A DNA stretch of 64,000 nt from Caulobacter vibrioides (lineage in GTDB: Bacteria > Pseudomonadota > Alphaproteobacteria > Caulobacterales > Caulobacteraceae), in contig NZ_CP023315.3 in NCBI RefSeq assembly GCF_002310375.3, positions 3,224,001-3,288,000 on the forward strand, read 5' to 3'. Positions 44,885 to 53,169 of the stretch are shown piece by piece. The notes beneath the pieces are model-generated. The model worked only from the letters and a program-made list of their open reading frames with translations. It did not search any database and had not been told where the DNA came from. How positions within the stretch are numbered: the stretch's first letter is position 1; each line of letters begins with the position of its first letter. Position numbers and translations under genes: made by a program.

Positions 44885-46282
44885 ATGTCCAGAGACGACC
44901 AGGCCACGCCACGCGATCCACCGCCCCAGCGGCGCGAGGTGCTGTCCAGCGCCATGGCCGACGCGGTCCCGATCCTGATCAGCTATGTCGACCGCGACGA
45001 GCGCTATCGCTTCGTCAACCGCGCCTACGAGCGCTGGTTCGGCGTGGATCGCGCGCAGATCGAAGGCCGCCCGCTGCGTGAGGTGGTCGGAGACGTCGCC
45101 TACGCGCGCCTGGCCGGCCATGTGCGCCGGGCTTTGGCGGGCGAGACCCTGATCTTCGAGGGCGAGGTCGAGTACCAGGGCGCCGGCGTGCGCTTTATCG
45201 AAGCCCGCTATGTCCCCGACATCACGCCGGACGGCGAGATCCCCGGTTACTACGCGCTGATCACCGACATCACCGACCGCAAGCGCGCCGAGGAAACCGA
45301 GCGGCTGCTGATCCGCGAAGTCGACCATCGGGCCAAGAACGTGCTGACCGTCGTCCAGTCCCTGGCCCAGCTGACGCCGTTCGAGAGCAAGGACCAGTAC
45401 GTGCAGGCGCTGTCGGGCCGGATCGGCTCGCTGGCCAGCGCCCACAGCCTGCTGTCGACCACGCGCTGGAGCGGCGTGGACCTGCACGACCTGCTACGCC
45501 TGGAGCTGGATCCCTATGGCGGCGAAACCGACGAGCAGGTCGCCATCCTGGGCCCGCCGGTCCTGATCGACGCCCAGGCCGCCCAGTCGCTGGCCCTGGT
45601 GATCCACGAACTGGCCACCAACGCCAGCAAGTACGGCGCCCTGTCGCGACCGCTGGGACGGCTGAACGTCAGCTGGAGCTTTGATGAGGCGGGCGTCCTG
45701 CGGCTGGCCTGGCGTGAGGACGCCGGAGTGTCGGTCACGCCGCCGACGCAGCGCGGCTTCGGCTCGACCCTGATCGAAAGCGCCGTCAAGCAACTGGGCG
45801 CGTGGATCGAACATACCTGGCGGCCCCAGGGCCTGAAGGTGCGGCTGGACCTGCGGCAAGGCGCGCAGGCCCGCCCCACCGAAGGCGCACCGGTCTATCG
45901 CCCGGGCGTGACCGCCGAGGCGGGGCCCAGCCTCAGCGATCAGCATGTGCTCGTCGTCGAGGATGAAGCGGTCGTGGCCATGGAGCTGACCCGCGTGCTG
46001 ACCGCCGCCGGCGCCAAGGTCATCGGCCCCGCCGGCACTATCGAAGAAGCGATGCAGCTGTTGGACGCCCACCCCGTCGACCGCGCGCTTCTGGACGTCA
46101 ATCTGGGCGGTCGCCCGATCACGCCCGTGGCCAAGGCGCTCAGCCGCCAAGGCATCCCGTTCGTCTATCTGACCGGCTATCAGGAGCCGGAGGTCGATGA
46201 CGGTCCGATCCTGCGCAAGCCGGTGCCCGCCAACGTCCTGGTCGGCGCCCTGGCGCGCGGGGCCCTGCTGACGGCGCCCTAG
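44885..46282 (+). CDS. PAS-HWE hybrid histidine kinase with C-terminal receiver
   Basis: The 465-residue soluble protein has an N-terminal PAS domain (residues 22-135; YRFVNRAYERWFG), then an HWE-type kinase domain with phospho-acceptor His148 in EVDHRAKNVLTVVQSL and the ATPase N-box in ALVIHELATNASKYGALS. A receiver domain occupies about residues 350-465, with acidic residues in LVVEDEAVVAM, Asp in ALLDVNLGGR, and Lys in LRKPVPANV. HWE kinases are common in alphaproteobacteria and often feed general-stress or light responses. ATG 44885 is used; an upstream in-frame start (44801) adds residues without domain character. No partner regulator adjoins it. Confidence 0.92.
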   Translation: MSRDDQATPRDPPPQRREVLSSAMADAVPILISYVDRDERYRFVNRAYERWFGVDRAQIEGRPLREVVGDVAYARLAGHVRRALAGETLIFEGEVEYQGAGVRFIEARYVPDITPDGEIPGYYALITDITDRKRAEETERLLIREVDHRAKNVLTVVQSLAQLTPFESKDQYVQALSGRIGSLASAHSLLSTTRWSGVDLHDLLRLELDPYGGETDEQVAILGPPVLIDAQAAQSLALVIHELATNASKYGALSRPLGRLNVSWSFDEAGVLRLAWREDAGVSVTPPTQRGFGSTLIESAVKQLGAWIEHTWRPQGLKVRLDLRQGAQARPTEGAPVYRPGVTAEAGPSLSDQHVLVVEDEAVVAMELTRVLTAAGAKVIGPAGTIEEAMQLLDAHPVDRALLDVNLGGRPITPVAKALSRQGIPFVYLTGYQEPEVDDGPILRKPVPANVLVGALARGALLTAP

Positions 46283-46355
46283 AGCCTCGCCCTGCTTAAG
46301 ACACGCCCTGGATCGACGTGATCCGGACGATCTTGTCCGGAGCGTCGCCTTGGCT

Positions 46356-46380
46356 CTTGAAATTGCAATTCGTTCTCAAG
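46356..46380 (+). promoter_or_regulatory. Fur-box-like site upstream of the PepSY operon
   Basis: Within 46356-46380, 19 bases (46359-46377) match 12 of 19 positions of the classical Fur box, and CTTGA/TCAAG are symmetric at the edges. It lies 44 bases before the PepSY gene, the first of five consecutive genes. Fur control is inferred. Confidence 0.5.
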
Positions 46381-46423
46381 TAAGGACAGGCATCCTGTTG
46401 CTCAGCCCCTGTCGCGTCCGCCT

Positions 46424-47053
46424 GTGAAATCCGCCGCCGCCCAACATCGCCGCTCGTTCTGGCTGAAGCAGCTGCACCAGTGGCACTGGATCAGCGCGGC
46501 CCTGTCGCTGGTGGGCATGCTGCTGTTCGCGATCACGGGCATCACCCTGAACCACGCCGGCCAGATCGAGGCCGAGCCCAAGGTCGTCAGCCGCAAGGCC
46601 ACCCTGCCGCCGGACCTGCTGACGGTGCTGGCCAAGGGCCCGGAGGAGGGCAAGCGCCCCCTGCCCGTCCAGCTGGAACCCTTCCTCGACGAGGCCGTCG
46701 GCGCCGACGTGGCCGGACGCGAGGGCGAATGGTCGGCCGACGAGGTCTATGTGGCTCTCGCCCGCCCCGGCGGCGACGCCTGGGTGTCGATCGACCGCGA
46801 GACCGGCGCCGTCGAGCACGAAAAGACCACGCGCGGCGCGGTCAGCCTGCTCAACGACCTGCACAAGGGCCGCAACACCGGCAAGGCCTGGAGCTGGTTC
46901 ATCGACATCTTTGCGGCCGCCTGCGTGATCTTCACGGTCACCGGCCTGATCCTGCTGCAGTTCCACGCCCGCGCGCGGCCCCTGACCTGGCCCCTGGTCG
47001 GGCTGGGCCTGGTCGCGCCCGTCCTTCTTGTCATCCTGTTCGTCCACCTCTGA
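46424..47053 (+). CDS. PepSY-associated membrane protein
   Basis: The 209-residue protein has two membrane helices, one near residues 22-42 (ISAALSLVGMLLFAITGIT) and one or two near the C-terminus (FAAACVIFTVTGLILL, VGLGLVAPVLLVIL). A periplasmic PepSY-like domain lies between them (VYVALARPGGDAWVSID). The QLHQWHWIS motif before helix 1 is typical of the family, which is related to ferric-siderophore reductases and may carry haem. GTG 46424 is the start. It is the first gene of a tight five-gene run with DUF2271, DUF4198, ApbE and a flavin reductase. Confidence 0.83.
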   Translation: MKSAAAQHRRSFWLKQLHQWHWISAALSLVGMLLFAITGITLNHAGQIEAEPKVVSRKATLPPDLLTVLAKGPEEGKRPLPVQLEPFLDEAVGADVAGREGEWSADEVYVALARPGGDAWVSIDRETGAVEHEKTTRGAVSLLNDLHKGRNTGKAWSWFIDIFAAACVIFTVTGLILLQFHARARPLTWPLVGLGLVAPVLLVILFVHL

Positions 47054-47063
47054 GGCAGACCCC

Positions 47064-47579
47064 GTGAAGCGTTCGATTTCCCTGCTCACCTTCGCCGGCG
47101 CGGCTGTCGGCTCTTCGGCCATGGCCGCCGATCTCAACGTCACGGTCGAGGTGCCCAAGCTGAACGTGGCCGAGTACCACAAGCCCTATGTGGCCATCTG
47201 GATCGAGAACCCGGCCGACTCCACCGCCGCCGGCACCCTGGCGGTCTGGTACGACGCCAAGAACCGCGAGGACAACGGCGCCAAGTGGCTGAAGGACATG
47301 CGCCAGTGGTGGCGCAAGGCCGGCCGCGAGATGAGCTTCCCCGCCGACGGCGTCAGCGGCGCCACCCGCGCGCCGGGCCCGCACAAGCTGGTCTTCTCCG
47401 GCGCCAAGGGCGCGCTGAAGAACCTCAAGCCCGGCCAGTACAACCTGGTCGTCGAGGCCGCGCGCGAGGTCGGCGGCCACGAGGCCGTCCGCGTCCCCTT
47501 CGCCTGGGGCAAGCCGGGCAAGCTCGCAACCGCCAAGGGCTCGGCCGAGCTGGGCGCCGTCACCGTTTCCGTGAAGTGA
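47064..47579 (+). CDS. DUF2271 periplasmic protein
   Basis: The 171-residue protein has a signal peptide (KRSISLLTFAGAAVGSSAMA) and a DUF2271 domain: YHKPYVAIWIEN, LAVWYDAKNREDNGAKWLKD, RQWWRK and ATRAPGPHKLVFSG. The family has no established activity, but it is regularly found with PepSY and flavoprotein genes in iron- or redox-related operons. GTG 47064, ten bases after the upstream stop, begins the signal peptide. It lies eight bases before the next gene. Confidence 0.87.
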   Translation: MKRSISLLTFAGAAVGSSAMAADLNVTVEVPKLNVAEYHKPYVAIWIENPADSTAAGTLAVWYDAKNREDNGAKWLKDMRQWWRKAGREMSFPADGVSGATRAPGPHKLVFSGAKGALKNLKPGQYNLVVEAAREVGGHEAVRVPFAWGKPGKLATAKGSAELGAVTVSVK

Positions 47580-47587
47580 GAAAAGCC

Positions 47588-48460
47588 ATGACCTTCAAGA
47601 CGCGCCTGCTCGCCGTCGCCGCTGTTGGCGTCGCCCTGGCCCTGCCGATGTCGGCCTCCGCCCACCGGGGCTGGATGGTGCCGGCCTTCACCACCCTGTC
47701 GGGCGACAGCGCCTGGGTGACGGTCGACGCGGCCATCTCCAACGAGCTGTTCTATCCCGACCACCGGGCGATGCGCACCGACGGCGTCAAGGTGATCGCG
47801 CCCGACGGCGCGGCCGACAAGATCCAGAACGCCGCCACCGGCCAGTACCGCTCGACCTTCGACGTCCAGCTGACCAAGCCGGGCACCTACAAGATCTTCA
47901 CGGCCAGCAACAGCGTCATGGCCAGCTGGACCGAGAACGGCGAGGTCAAGCGCTTCCGTGGTTCGCCCGAGGACTTCGCCAAGCAGGTCCCGGCCGGCGC
48001 CGCCGACCTGAAGACCATCAAGTCCAGCAGCCGCAACGAGACCTTCGTCACCCGCGACAAGCCGACCCTCGAGGCCTTGAAGCCGACCGGCCAGGGCCTG
48101 GAGCTGGTGCCGGTCACCCATCCGACCGACGTGATCGCCACCGAGGCGGCCACCTTCAAGTTCGTGATCGACGGCAAGCCGGCCGCCGGCCTGGAAGTCA
48201 CCCTGATCCCCGGCGGCGCCCGCTGGCGCGCCGCCCCCGGCGAGATCAAGGTCAAGTCGGGTCCTGACGGCGCGGTGACGTTCACCCTGCCCGAAGCCGG
48301 CATGTACTGGGTCAACGCCAATGTCCGCTCGGGCGAAACCGTCCGCGGCGGTCCCGGCATGGGCGGCGCTCCGGGCGCTGCGCCGGCCCCGGCCACTCCG
48401 CTCGCGGGCGACGGCATGAGCGCCAGCTACACCGCCGTCATCGAAGCCCAGCGGCCTTAA
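47588..48460 (+). CDS. DUF4198 periplasmic protein
   Basis: The 290-residue protein has a signal peptide ending SASAHRG and a DUF4198 domain, a family of periplasmic proteins of beta-sandwich type often near metal or TonB-dependent uptake genes. HRGWMVPAFTTLSG at the mature N-terminus, with a His right after cleavage, is characteristic and could bind metal. A Gly/Pro-rich insertion (GGPGMGGAPGAAPAPA) precedes the last strand. The ATG is eight bases after the DUF2271 stop with GAGAAAAG upstream. A family A repeat follows it. Confidence 0.87.
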   Translation: MTFKTRLLAVAAVGVALALPMSASAHRGWMVPAFTTLSGDSAWVTVDAAISNELFYPDHRAMRTDGVKVIAPDGAADKIQNAATGQYRSTFDVQLTKPGTYKIFTASNSVMASWTENGEVKRFRGSPEDFAKQVPAGAADLKTIKSSSRNETFVTRDKPTLEALKPTGQGLELVPVTHPTDVIATEAATFKFVIDGKPAAGLEVTLIPGGARWRAAPGEIKVKSGPDGAVTFTLPEAGMYWVNANVRSGETVRGGPGMGGAPGAAPAPATPLAGDGMSASYTAVIEAQRP

Positions 48461-48469
48461 CAAGGATTT

Positions 48470-48567
48470 GTCATCCCGGCCGTAGCGCAGCGCAGAGCCG
48501 GGACCGCCGCAAGCTCAGCGCTTGCCGAGGTCCCGGCTCTGCGCGCTCCGCGCTTGGCCGGGATGAC
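48470..48567. repeat. Family A palindromic repeat, copy A8 (divergent)
   Basis: The GTCATCCCGGCC and GGCCGGGATGAC ends are kept, but the inner arms read GAGCCGGGACC and GGTCCCGGCTC. It lies between DUF4198 and ApbE inside one apparent operon, 12 bases before the ApbE start. Confidence 0.85.
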
Positions 48568-48579
48568 AGGTTTCAAAGC

Positions 48580-49581
48580 ATGCCCCGCGTCCTCGTCCCC
48601 GCCATCGCCACGCCGCCCGCCCGCCCCGTGGGCGGGAGCGTCCGCGCGTTCGGCGGCGACACCATGGGCACGACCTGGTCGGTCAAGGCGGTGCTGCCGA
48701 CCACCACCGACCTCGCCGCCCTGCAGGCCGGCGTCCAGCGCGCCCTCGACGCCGTCGTCGCCCAGATGAGCCCTTGGGCGCCGCTGTCGGACCTCTCCCG
48801 CTACAATCGCGCCGCGCCGGGCGGCTGGACAAGGCTGCCGCCGGAAACCCTGACGGTGCTGCGCCGGGCGATCGACGTCGCCGAGCAAAGCGACGGCGCG
48901 TTCGATCCGACCCTGGGCGCCCTGACCGACCTCTGGGGCTTTGGCCCGCGTCCGTTCGCTGGCCAGCCGCCGGAGGCACAGAGCCTGGCCCCACGCCGCG
49001 AGGCCTGCGGCTGGAAGCGTCTGGTGCTGGACGGCGAGGCGCTGTTCCAGCCAGGCGGGCTGAAGCTTGATCTGAACGGCATCGCCAAGGGCTTTGGCGT
49101 CGACCAGGCCGCCGCCGCGCTGGATCGCGCGGGCGTCAAAAGCTACCTCATCGAGGTCGGCGGCGAGCTGCGCGGGATCGGCGCCAAGCCCGACGGCCAG
49201 CCCTGGTGGGTCGAGCTGGAGCGCCCGCCGCCCTTCGAGCCCGCCGCCAACGACACCCAGAAGACCCTCGTGGCCCTGCACGACCTGGCCGTCGCCACCT
49301 CGGGCGACTATCGCCGGTTCTTCGACCATGGCGGACGGCGCTACGCCCACACGCTGGACCCGGCCACCGGCGCGCCGATCGTCCACGCCACCGTCAGCGT
49401 CACGGTGCTGGCCAAGGACTGCATCAGCGCCGACGCCTGGGCCACGGCCCTGACCGTCATGCCGCCCGAGCAGGCCCTGGCCTTCGCCGCCGCCCATGAT
49501 CTGGCCGCCCTGATCGTCAGCCGAGGCCCGTCCGGTCTTGAGGAACGGCTCTCGCCCGCCCTGCAGGCGATGCTGGACTGA
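48580..49581 (+). CDS. ApbE-like FAD:protein FMN transferase
   Basis: The 333-residue protein has the ApbE signatures: GGDTMGTTWSVK near the start, SDGAFDPTLGALTDLWGFG, KLDLNGIAKGFGVDQ, and the Mg-binding TSGDYRRFF and DPATGAP blocks. ApbE transfers FMN from FAD to a threonine of membrane redox proteins. No signal peptide is obvious; the protein may be cytoplasmic or start elsewhere. Its stop overlaps the next gene's start (TGATG). A flavinylated partner would be expected nearby; the flavin reductase next door and the PepSY protein are candidates. Confidence 0.9.
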   Translation: MPRVLVPAIATPPARPVGGSVRAFGGDTMGTTWSVKAVLPTTTDLAALQAGVQRALDAVVAQMSPWAPLSDLSRYNRAAPGGWTRLPPETLTVLRRAIDVAEQSDGAFDPTLGALTDLWGFGPRPFAGQPPEAQSLAPRREACGWKRLVLDGEALFQPGGLKLDLNGIAKGFGVDQAAAALDRAGVKSYLIEVGGELRGIGAKPDGQPWWVELERPPPFEPAANDTQKTLVALHDLAVATSGDYRRFFDHGGRRYAHTLDPATGAPIVHATVSVTVLAKDCISADAWATALTVMPPEQALAFAAAHDLAALIVSRGPSGLEERLSPALQAMLD

Positions 49582-51095
49582 TGCCCGACCTCGCCTTCCT
49601 CCCGCCCGAGGCCCGGCGCTGGGTCTGGGCCGGCGTCGTCGTGGCGCTGTACGCCCTGTTCTGCCTGGCCATCGCCCTGCGCGAGACCTGGCGAGGCCGG
49701 CGGGCGCGCCAGGCCGCCGACGCCCTTTCCCAAGGCTCAGGCGAGCCGGTGCTCGTCGCCTACGCCAGCCAGACCGGCCTCGCCGAGGAACTGGCCACGG
49801 CCACGGCCAAGGCGCTGTCGGACGCCGGCGCGCCGGTGACCCTGAAGGACCTGTCGGCCGTCACCGCCGGCGATCTTGCGGGCCGCGCCCTGTTCGTGGT
49901 CAGCACCACCGGCGAGGGCGACGCCCCCGACCCGGCCCGCGCCTTCATCCGCGACGTGATGAAGACCGACGCGGACCTGTCGGCCCTGCGCTATGGCGTG
50001 CTGGCGCTCGGGGATTCCAGCTACGCCGAATACTGCGCCTTCGGACGGTCGCTGGACGCCTGGCTGGCCCGCCAGGGCGGCCAGCCGCTGTTCGACCGCG
50101 TGGAGGTGGACGACGCCGATCCGGCCGCGCTGCGCCACTGGCAGGGACAGCTGGCGACCCTGACCGGCGTCACCGACGCGCCGGACTGGACGCGGCCGAC
50201 CTATGACGCCTGGACCCTGGCCGAGCGGACGCTGCTGAACCCCGGCAGCCCCGGCGGCGAGGCCTGGCATGTGCGCCTGACGCCGCCCAAGGGCGCGGTC
50301 TGGCAGGCCGGCGACATCCTGGAGATCGGCCCGCGCAACGACTCCGCGCAGGTCGCCGCCCTGATTACGGCGCTGGACCTGCCGGACGAAGCCGCCGACA
50401 CCCTGGCGGGCCTTCGCCTGCCCCAGGACACGGCCGCTCTCGACGCCCTGCGCGGCCTGCCGCTCGAAGCCCTGGCCGAGCGTCTGACCGCCCTGCCCCA
50501 TCGGGAGTATTCGATCGCCTCGTTGCCCAGCGACGGCGGCGTCGAGCTGATCGTCCGGCTGATGACCCGCGCCGACGGGGCGCCGGGCCTCGGCTCAGGC
50601 TGGCTGTGCCGCCATGCGCCGATCGGCGCGGCGATCGAGGCCCGGGTGCGCGTCAACCGCAGCTTCCACGCGCCGGAGGCCAAGCGGCCGCTGATCCTGA
50701 TCGGTTCGGGCACGGGCCTGGCGGGCCTGCGCGCGCACCTGAAAGCCCGGGCCGCCGCCGGCGTCCGCTGGAACTGGCTGGTCTTTGGCGAACGCACCGC
50801 CGCCCACGACTATTTCCACCGCGCCGAACTGGAAGGCTGGCAGGCCTCGGGCCTGCTGGACCGGCTGGACCTGGCCTTTTCCCGCGACCAGGCCGAGCGG
50901 GTCTATGTGCAGCACCGCCTGCGCGAGTCGGCTGACATCCTGCGCCGCTGGGTCGCCAACGGCGCGGCGATCTATGTCTGCGGGTCGCTGGAGGGCATGT
51001 CGCGCGAGGTCCACACGGCGCTCGTCGAGATCCTCGGCGCGGCGGCGCTGGAGCGCCTGACCGACGAGGGGCGGTATCGGCGGGACGTGTACTAG
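49581..51095 (+). CDS. Membrane-anchored flavodoxin/ferredoxin-reductase-like flavoprotein (CysJ/P450-reductase-like)
   Basis: The 504-residue protein has one membrane helix (residues 12-32, VWAGVVVALYALFCLAIAL), an FMN-binding flavodoxin domain (YASQTGLAEELATATAK, STTGEGDAPDPA, LALGDSSYAEYCAFG), then an FAD-binding domain (REYSIAS) and an NADPH-binding domain (LIGSGTGLAGLRAHL, IYVCGSLEGMSREV). The order is that of sulfite-reductase alpha subunits and P450 reductases. It would pass electrons from NADPH toward the PepSY membrane protein. It is the last gene of the operon; a family B repeat follows. Confidence 0.9.
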   Translation: MPDLAFLPPEARRWVWAGVVVALYALFCLAIALRETWRGRRARQAADALSQGSGEPVLVAYASQTGLAEELATATAKALSDAGAPVTLKDLSAVTAGDLAGRALFVVSTTGEGDAPDPARAFIRDVMKTDADLSALRYGVLALGDSSYAEYCAFGRSLDAWLARQGGQPLFDRVEVDDADPAALRHWQGQLATLTGVTDAPDWTRPTYDAWTLAERTLLNPGSPGGEAWHVRLTPPKGAVWQAGDILEIGPRNDSAQVAALITALDLPDEAADTLAGLRLPQDTAALDALRGLPLEALAERLTALPHREYSIASLPSDGGVELIVRLMTRADGAPGLGSGWLCRHAPIGAAIEARVRVNRSFHAPEAKRPLILIGSGTGLAGLRAHLKARAAAGVRWNWLVFGERTAAHDYFHRAELEGWQASGLLDRLDLAFSRDQAERVYVQHRLRESADILRRWVANGAAIYVCGSLEGMSREVHTALVEILGAAALERLTDEGRYRRDVY

Positions 51096-51099
51096 GCGC

Positions 51100-51232
51100 G
51101 CGCCCCCTCCGTCACGTCGCCTGCGGCGCCGCGCCACCTCCCCCGCAAGCGGGGCAGGAGGGTGGCCCTCGCCTCCTCACCCGCGACGCGGGGGAGGTGG
51201 ATCGACGCGAAGCGGCGAGACGGAGGGGGCGC
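51100..51232. repeat. Family B palindromic repeat, copy B5
   Basis: GCGCCCCCTCCGTC and GACGGAGGGGGCGC are its ends. It lies between the convergent flavoprotein and mobA genes and abuts the mobA stop codon directly. Confidence 0.9.
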
Positions 51233-51745
51233 TCAGCCCCGGAGCAGCCCTTCCCGCTCCGCCGGCGTATTGGCCCCGCGCAGCCGCGCCAGCGCCCCGT
51301 CCGGAACCGGCAAGGCCGTTAAGCCCGCGCGCTCCACCAGCCGCCGCAGCGGCCAGCCGGCCTCGGCGTCGGCCGGCAAGGCCGCAGCGTCCAGCACCAT
51401 CGGCACGGGCAGGCCCTCATAGTAGCCGCCACCGGCCAGCAGCGGCGCCAAGTCTTCGCGCGTGATCGTCGGGGCGTCGACAGCCAGCACCAGCAGCCGT
51501 GCGGTTCCCAAAGCCCGCGCCCCCGCCAACACCCCGCCCACGGGCCCGGCTCCGGCCGCGTCGTCGGCGACCCACGGCAAGCCCAGATCCGCGCCCGCTG
51601 TCACCAGCGCCTGCGCCCCGACCGCGCGCGCCAGGTCCGCCACAAGGTCGACGGCCCGGCGGCCGTCCCAGTCCAGCGCGGCCTTGTCACGGCCCATGCG
51701 CCGCGATGCGCCGCCGCACAGGATGATCGCGCCCAGGGAAGTCAT
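51233..51745 (-). CDS. mobA: Molybdenum cofactor guanylyltransferase MobA
   Basis: The 170-residue protein has the nucleotidyltransferase signature [19 protein letters not shown] and the conserved VLAVDAPTI with the metal-binding Asp. MobA attaches GMP to molybdopterin to form the bis-MGD cofactor. It is short for the family, which usually has 190-200 residues, but the C-terminal GANTPAE element, the usual 'NTP' motif near the end, is present, so it is probably complete. Its stop codon touches repeat B5. No other molybdenum genes are nearby. The ATG has GGG upstream but no strong ribosome-binding site. Confidence 0.87.
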   Translation of the reverse strand: MTSLGAIILCGGASRRMGRDKAALDWDGRRAVDLVADLARAVGAQALVTAGADLGLPWVADDAAGAGPVGGVLAGARALGTARLLVLAVDAPTITREDLAPLLAGGGYYEGLPVPMVLDAAALPADAEAGWPLRRLVERAGLTALPVPDGALARLRGANTPAEREGLLRG

Positions 51746-51833
51746 GAGCCCGGTTTAGCAGGAAAACCCGCCGCTCTTCCAAGCCGTACCCGAAGCGGTC
51801 TAGTGTCCGCGCCGAAGAGGGACGGACTTAAGT

Positions 51834-52889
51834 ATGAACCAGCCTGTCGAGCGCCAGCGTCGCCGGACGACCCAGAGCGCCACGATCCGCGACGTGGCGG
51901 CCCGGGCGGGGGTCTCGCCGATGACGGTGTCGCGGGTCATCAATCGCGAGAGCACGGTCAAGGAAGAGACCCGCCAGCTGGTCGAGAAGGCCATCGCCGA
52001 CCTCAACTACGCGCCCAATCCGGCCGCCCGCAGCCTGGCCGGCAGCGCGCCGTTCCGCATCGGCCTGCTCTACGACAACCCCTCGACGGGCTATCTGTCG
52101 GAGTTCCTGGTCGGGGCGCTGGACGAAAGCAGCCGCACCGGCGCCCAGATCGTCATCGAAAAGTGCGCCGAGCCGGAGCTGGCCCGCGCCACCCTGGCCC
52201 GTCTGCTGAAGACCGGGGTCGACGGCCTGATCCTGCCGCCGCCGCTGTGCGAGTCGCCCGAGGTGCTGGCCGAGATCCGCGCGGCGGGCGCCGCCGCCGT
52301 GGCCGTGGCGCCGGGCACGGCCAGCGCCGACATGGCCACCATCCGCATCGACAACGAAGCGGCCGCCTTCGAGCTGACCCAGCACCTGATCGGCCTTGGC
52401 CACAAGCGCTTCGGCTTCATCAAGGGCCATCCGAACCAGACGGTCAGCCAGCAGCGCCTGGACGGCTTCATGACCGCCCTGAAGGCCGCCGGGATCCCGC
52501 AGGAGAACATCCGGGTCGAGCAGGGCTATTTCACCTATCGCTCAGGCCTGGAGGCGGCCGAGCGCCTGCTGGCCGCCGAACCGCGCCCGACCGCGATCTT
52601 CGCGGCCAATGACGACATGGCCGCCGCTACGGCGGGCGTGGCCCATCGCCTGGGCCTGGACGTGCCGGGCGACGTCTCGATCGTCGGCTTCGACGACACC
52701 TCGATCGCCGACAACATCTGGCCGCCCCTGACCACGGTCCATCAGCCGATCGCGGCCATGGCCCGCGCGGCCGTCGATCTGGTGCTGGAAGAGATCCGCC
52801 GCCACCGCGACGGCGGCGGCGAGCCCCGCCAGCTGATGCACCCGCATACCCTGATCGTGCGGGATTCTAGCGGGCCGGCTGGGGTGTAG
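51834..52889 (+). CDS. LacI-family transcriptional regulator
   Basis: The 351-residue protein has the LacI helix-turn-helix and hinge: IRDVAARAGVSPMTVSRVIN, then NYAPNPAARSLAG. The periplasmic-binding-like effector domain includes KGHPNQTVSQQRLDGF and FAANDDMAAATAG. It resembles LacI members that sense sugars in proteobacterial carbohydrate regulons. No sugar genes directly adjoin it, so it may act on the xylan genes 15 kb upstream, where a CG-centred palindrome lies before the GH3 gene. That link is an inference. The ATG follows AGAGGGACGGAC. Confidence 0.92.
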   Translation: MNQPVERQRRRTTQSATIRDVAARAGVSPMTVSRVINRESTVKEETRQLVEKAIADLNYAPNPAARSLAGSAPFRIGLLYDNPSTGYLSEFLVGALDESSRTGAQIVIEKCAEPELARATLARLLKTGVDGLILPPPLCESPEVLAEIRAAGAAAVAVAPGTASADMATIRIDNEAAAFELTQHLIGLGHKRFGFIKGHPNQTVSQQRLDGFMTALKAAGIPQENIRVEQGYFTYRSGLEAAERLLAAEPRPTAIFAANDDMAAATAGVAHRLGLDVPGDVSIVGFDDTSIADNIWPPLTTVHQPIAAMARAAVDLVLEEIRRHRDGGGEPRQLMHPHTLIVRDSSGPAGV

Positions 52890-52908
52890 CCCGTCGGCGC
52901 CCCCAAGA

Positions 52909-53044
52909 GCGCCCCCTCCGTCACGTCGCCTATCGGCGCCGCGCCACCTCCCCCGCGATGCGGGTGAGGAGGAAGCGAGTCCCCTCCTGCCCCGCTTGCG
53001 GGGGAGGTGGATCGCTGCGGATACGCAGCGAGACGGAGGGGGCG
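52909..53044. repeat. Family B palindromic repeat, copy B6
   Basis: The ends GCGCCCCCTCCGTC and GACGGAGGGGGCG and inner arms CCACCTCCCCCG/CGGGGGAGGTGG are intact. It begins 19 bases after the LacI stop and abuts copy C2. Confidence 0.9.
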
Positions 53045-53048
53045 TCCC

Positions 53049-53154
53049 TGCGTCCTTCGAGGCTCGCCTTCGGCTCGCACCTCAGGATGAGGAAACCCGT
53101 TACTGAACGCCTCATCCTGAGGTGCGCGCGCCTGAGCGCGCCTCGAAGGACGCA
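53049..53154. repeat. Family C palindromic repeat, copy C2
   Basis: Nearly identical to C1 (35765-35870), with the same TGCGTCCTTCGAGGC and GCCTCGAAGGACGCA ends and the same inner arms. It follows B6 after four bases and precedes the convergent argJ stop. Confidence 0.9.
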
Positions 53155-53169
53155 GGGCGCGTCAGCCCC

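Noticed and set aside
51233..51745. MobA truncated by insertion of repeat B5
   Set aside because: The stop abuts the repeat and the protein is short, but the conserved C-terminal NTP element is present near the end, so truncation is not needed.
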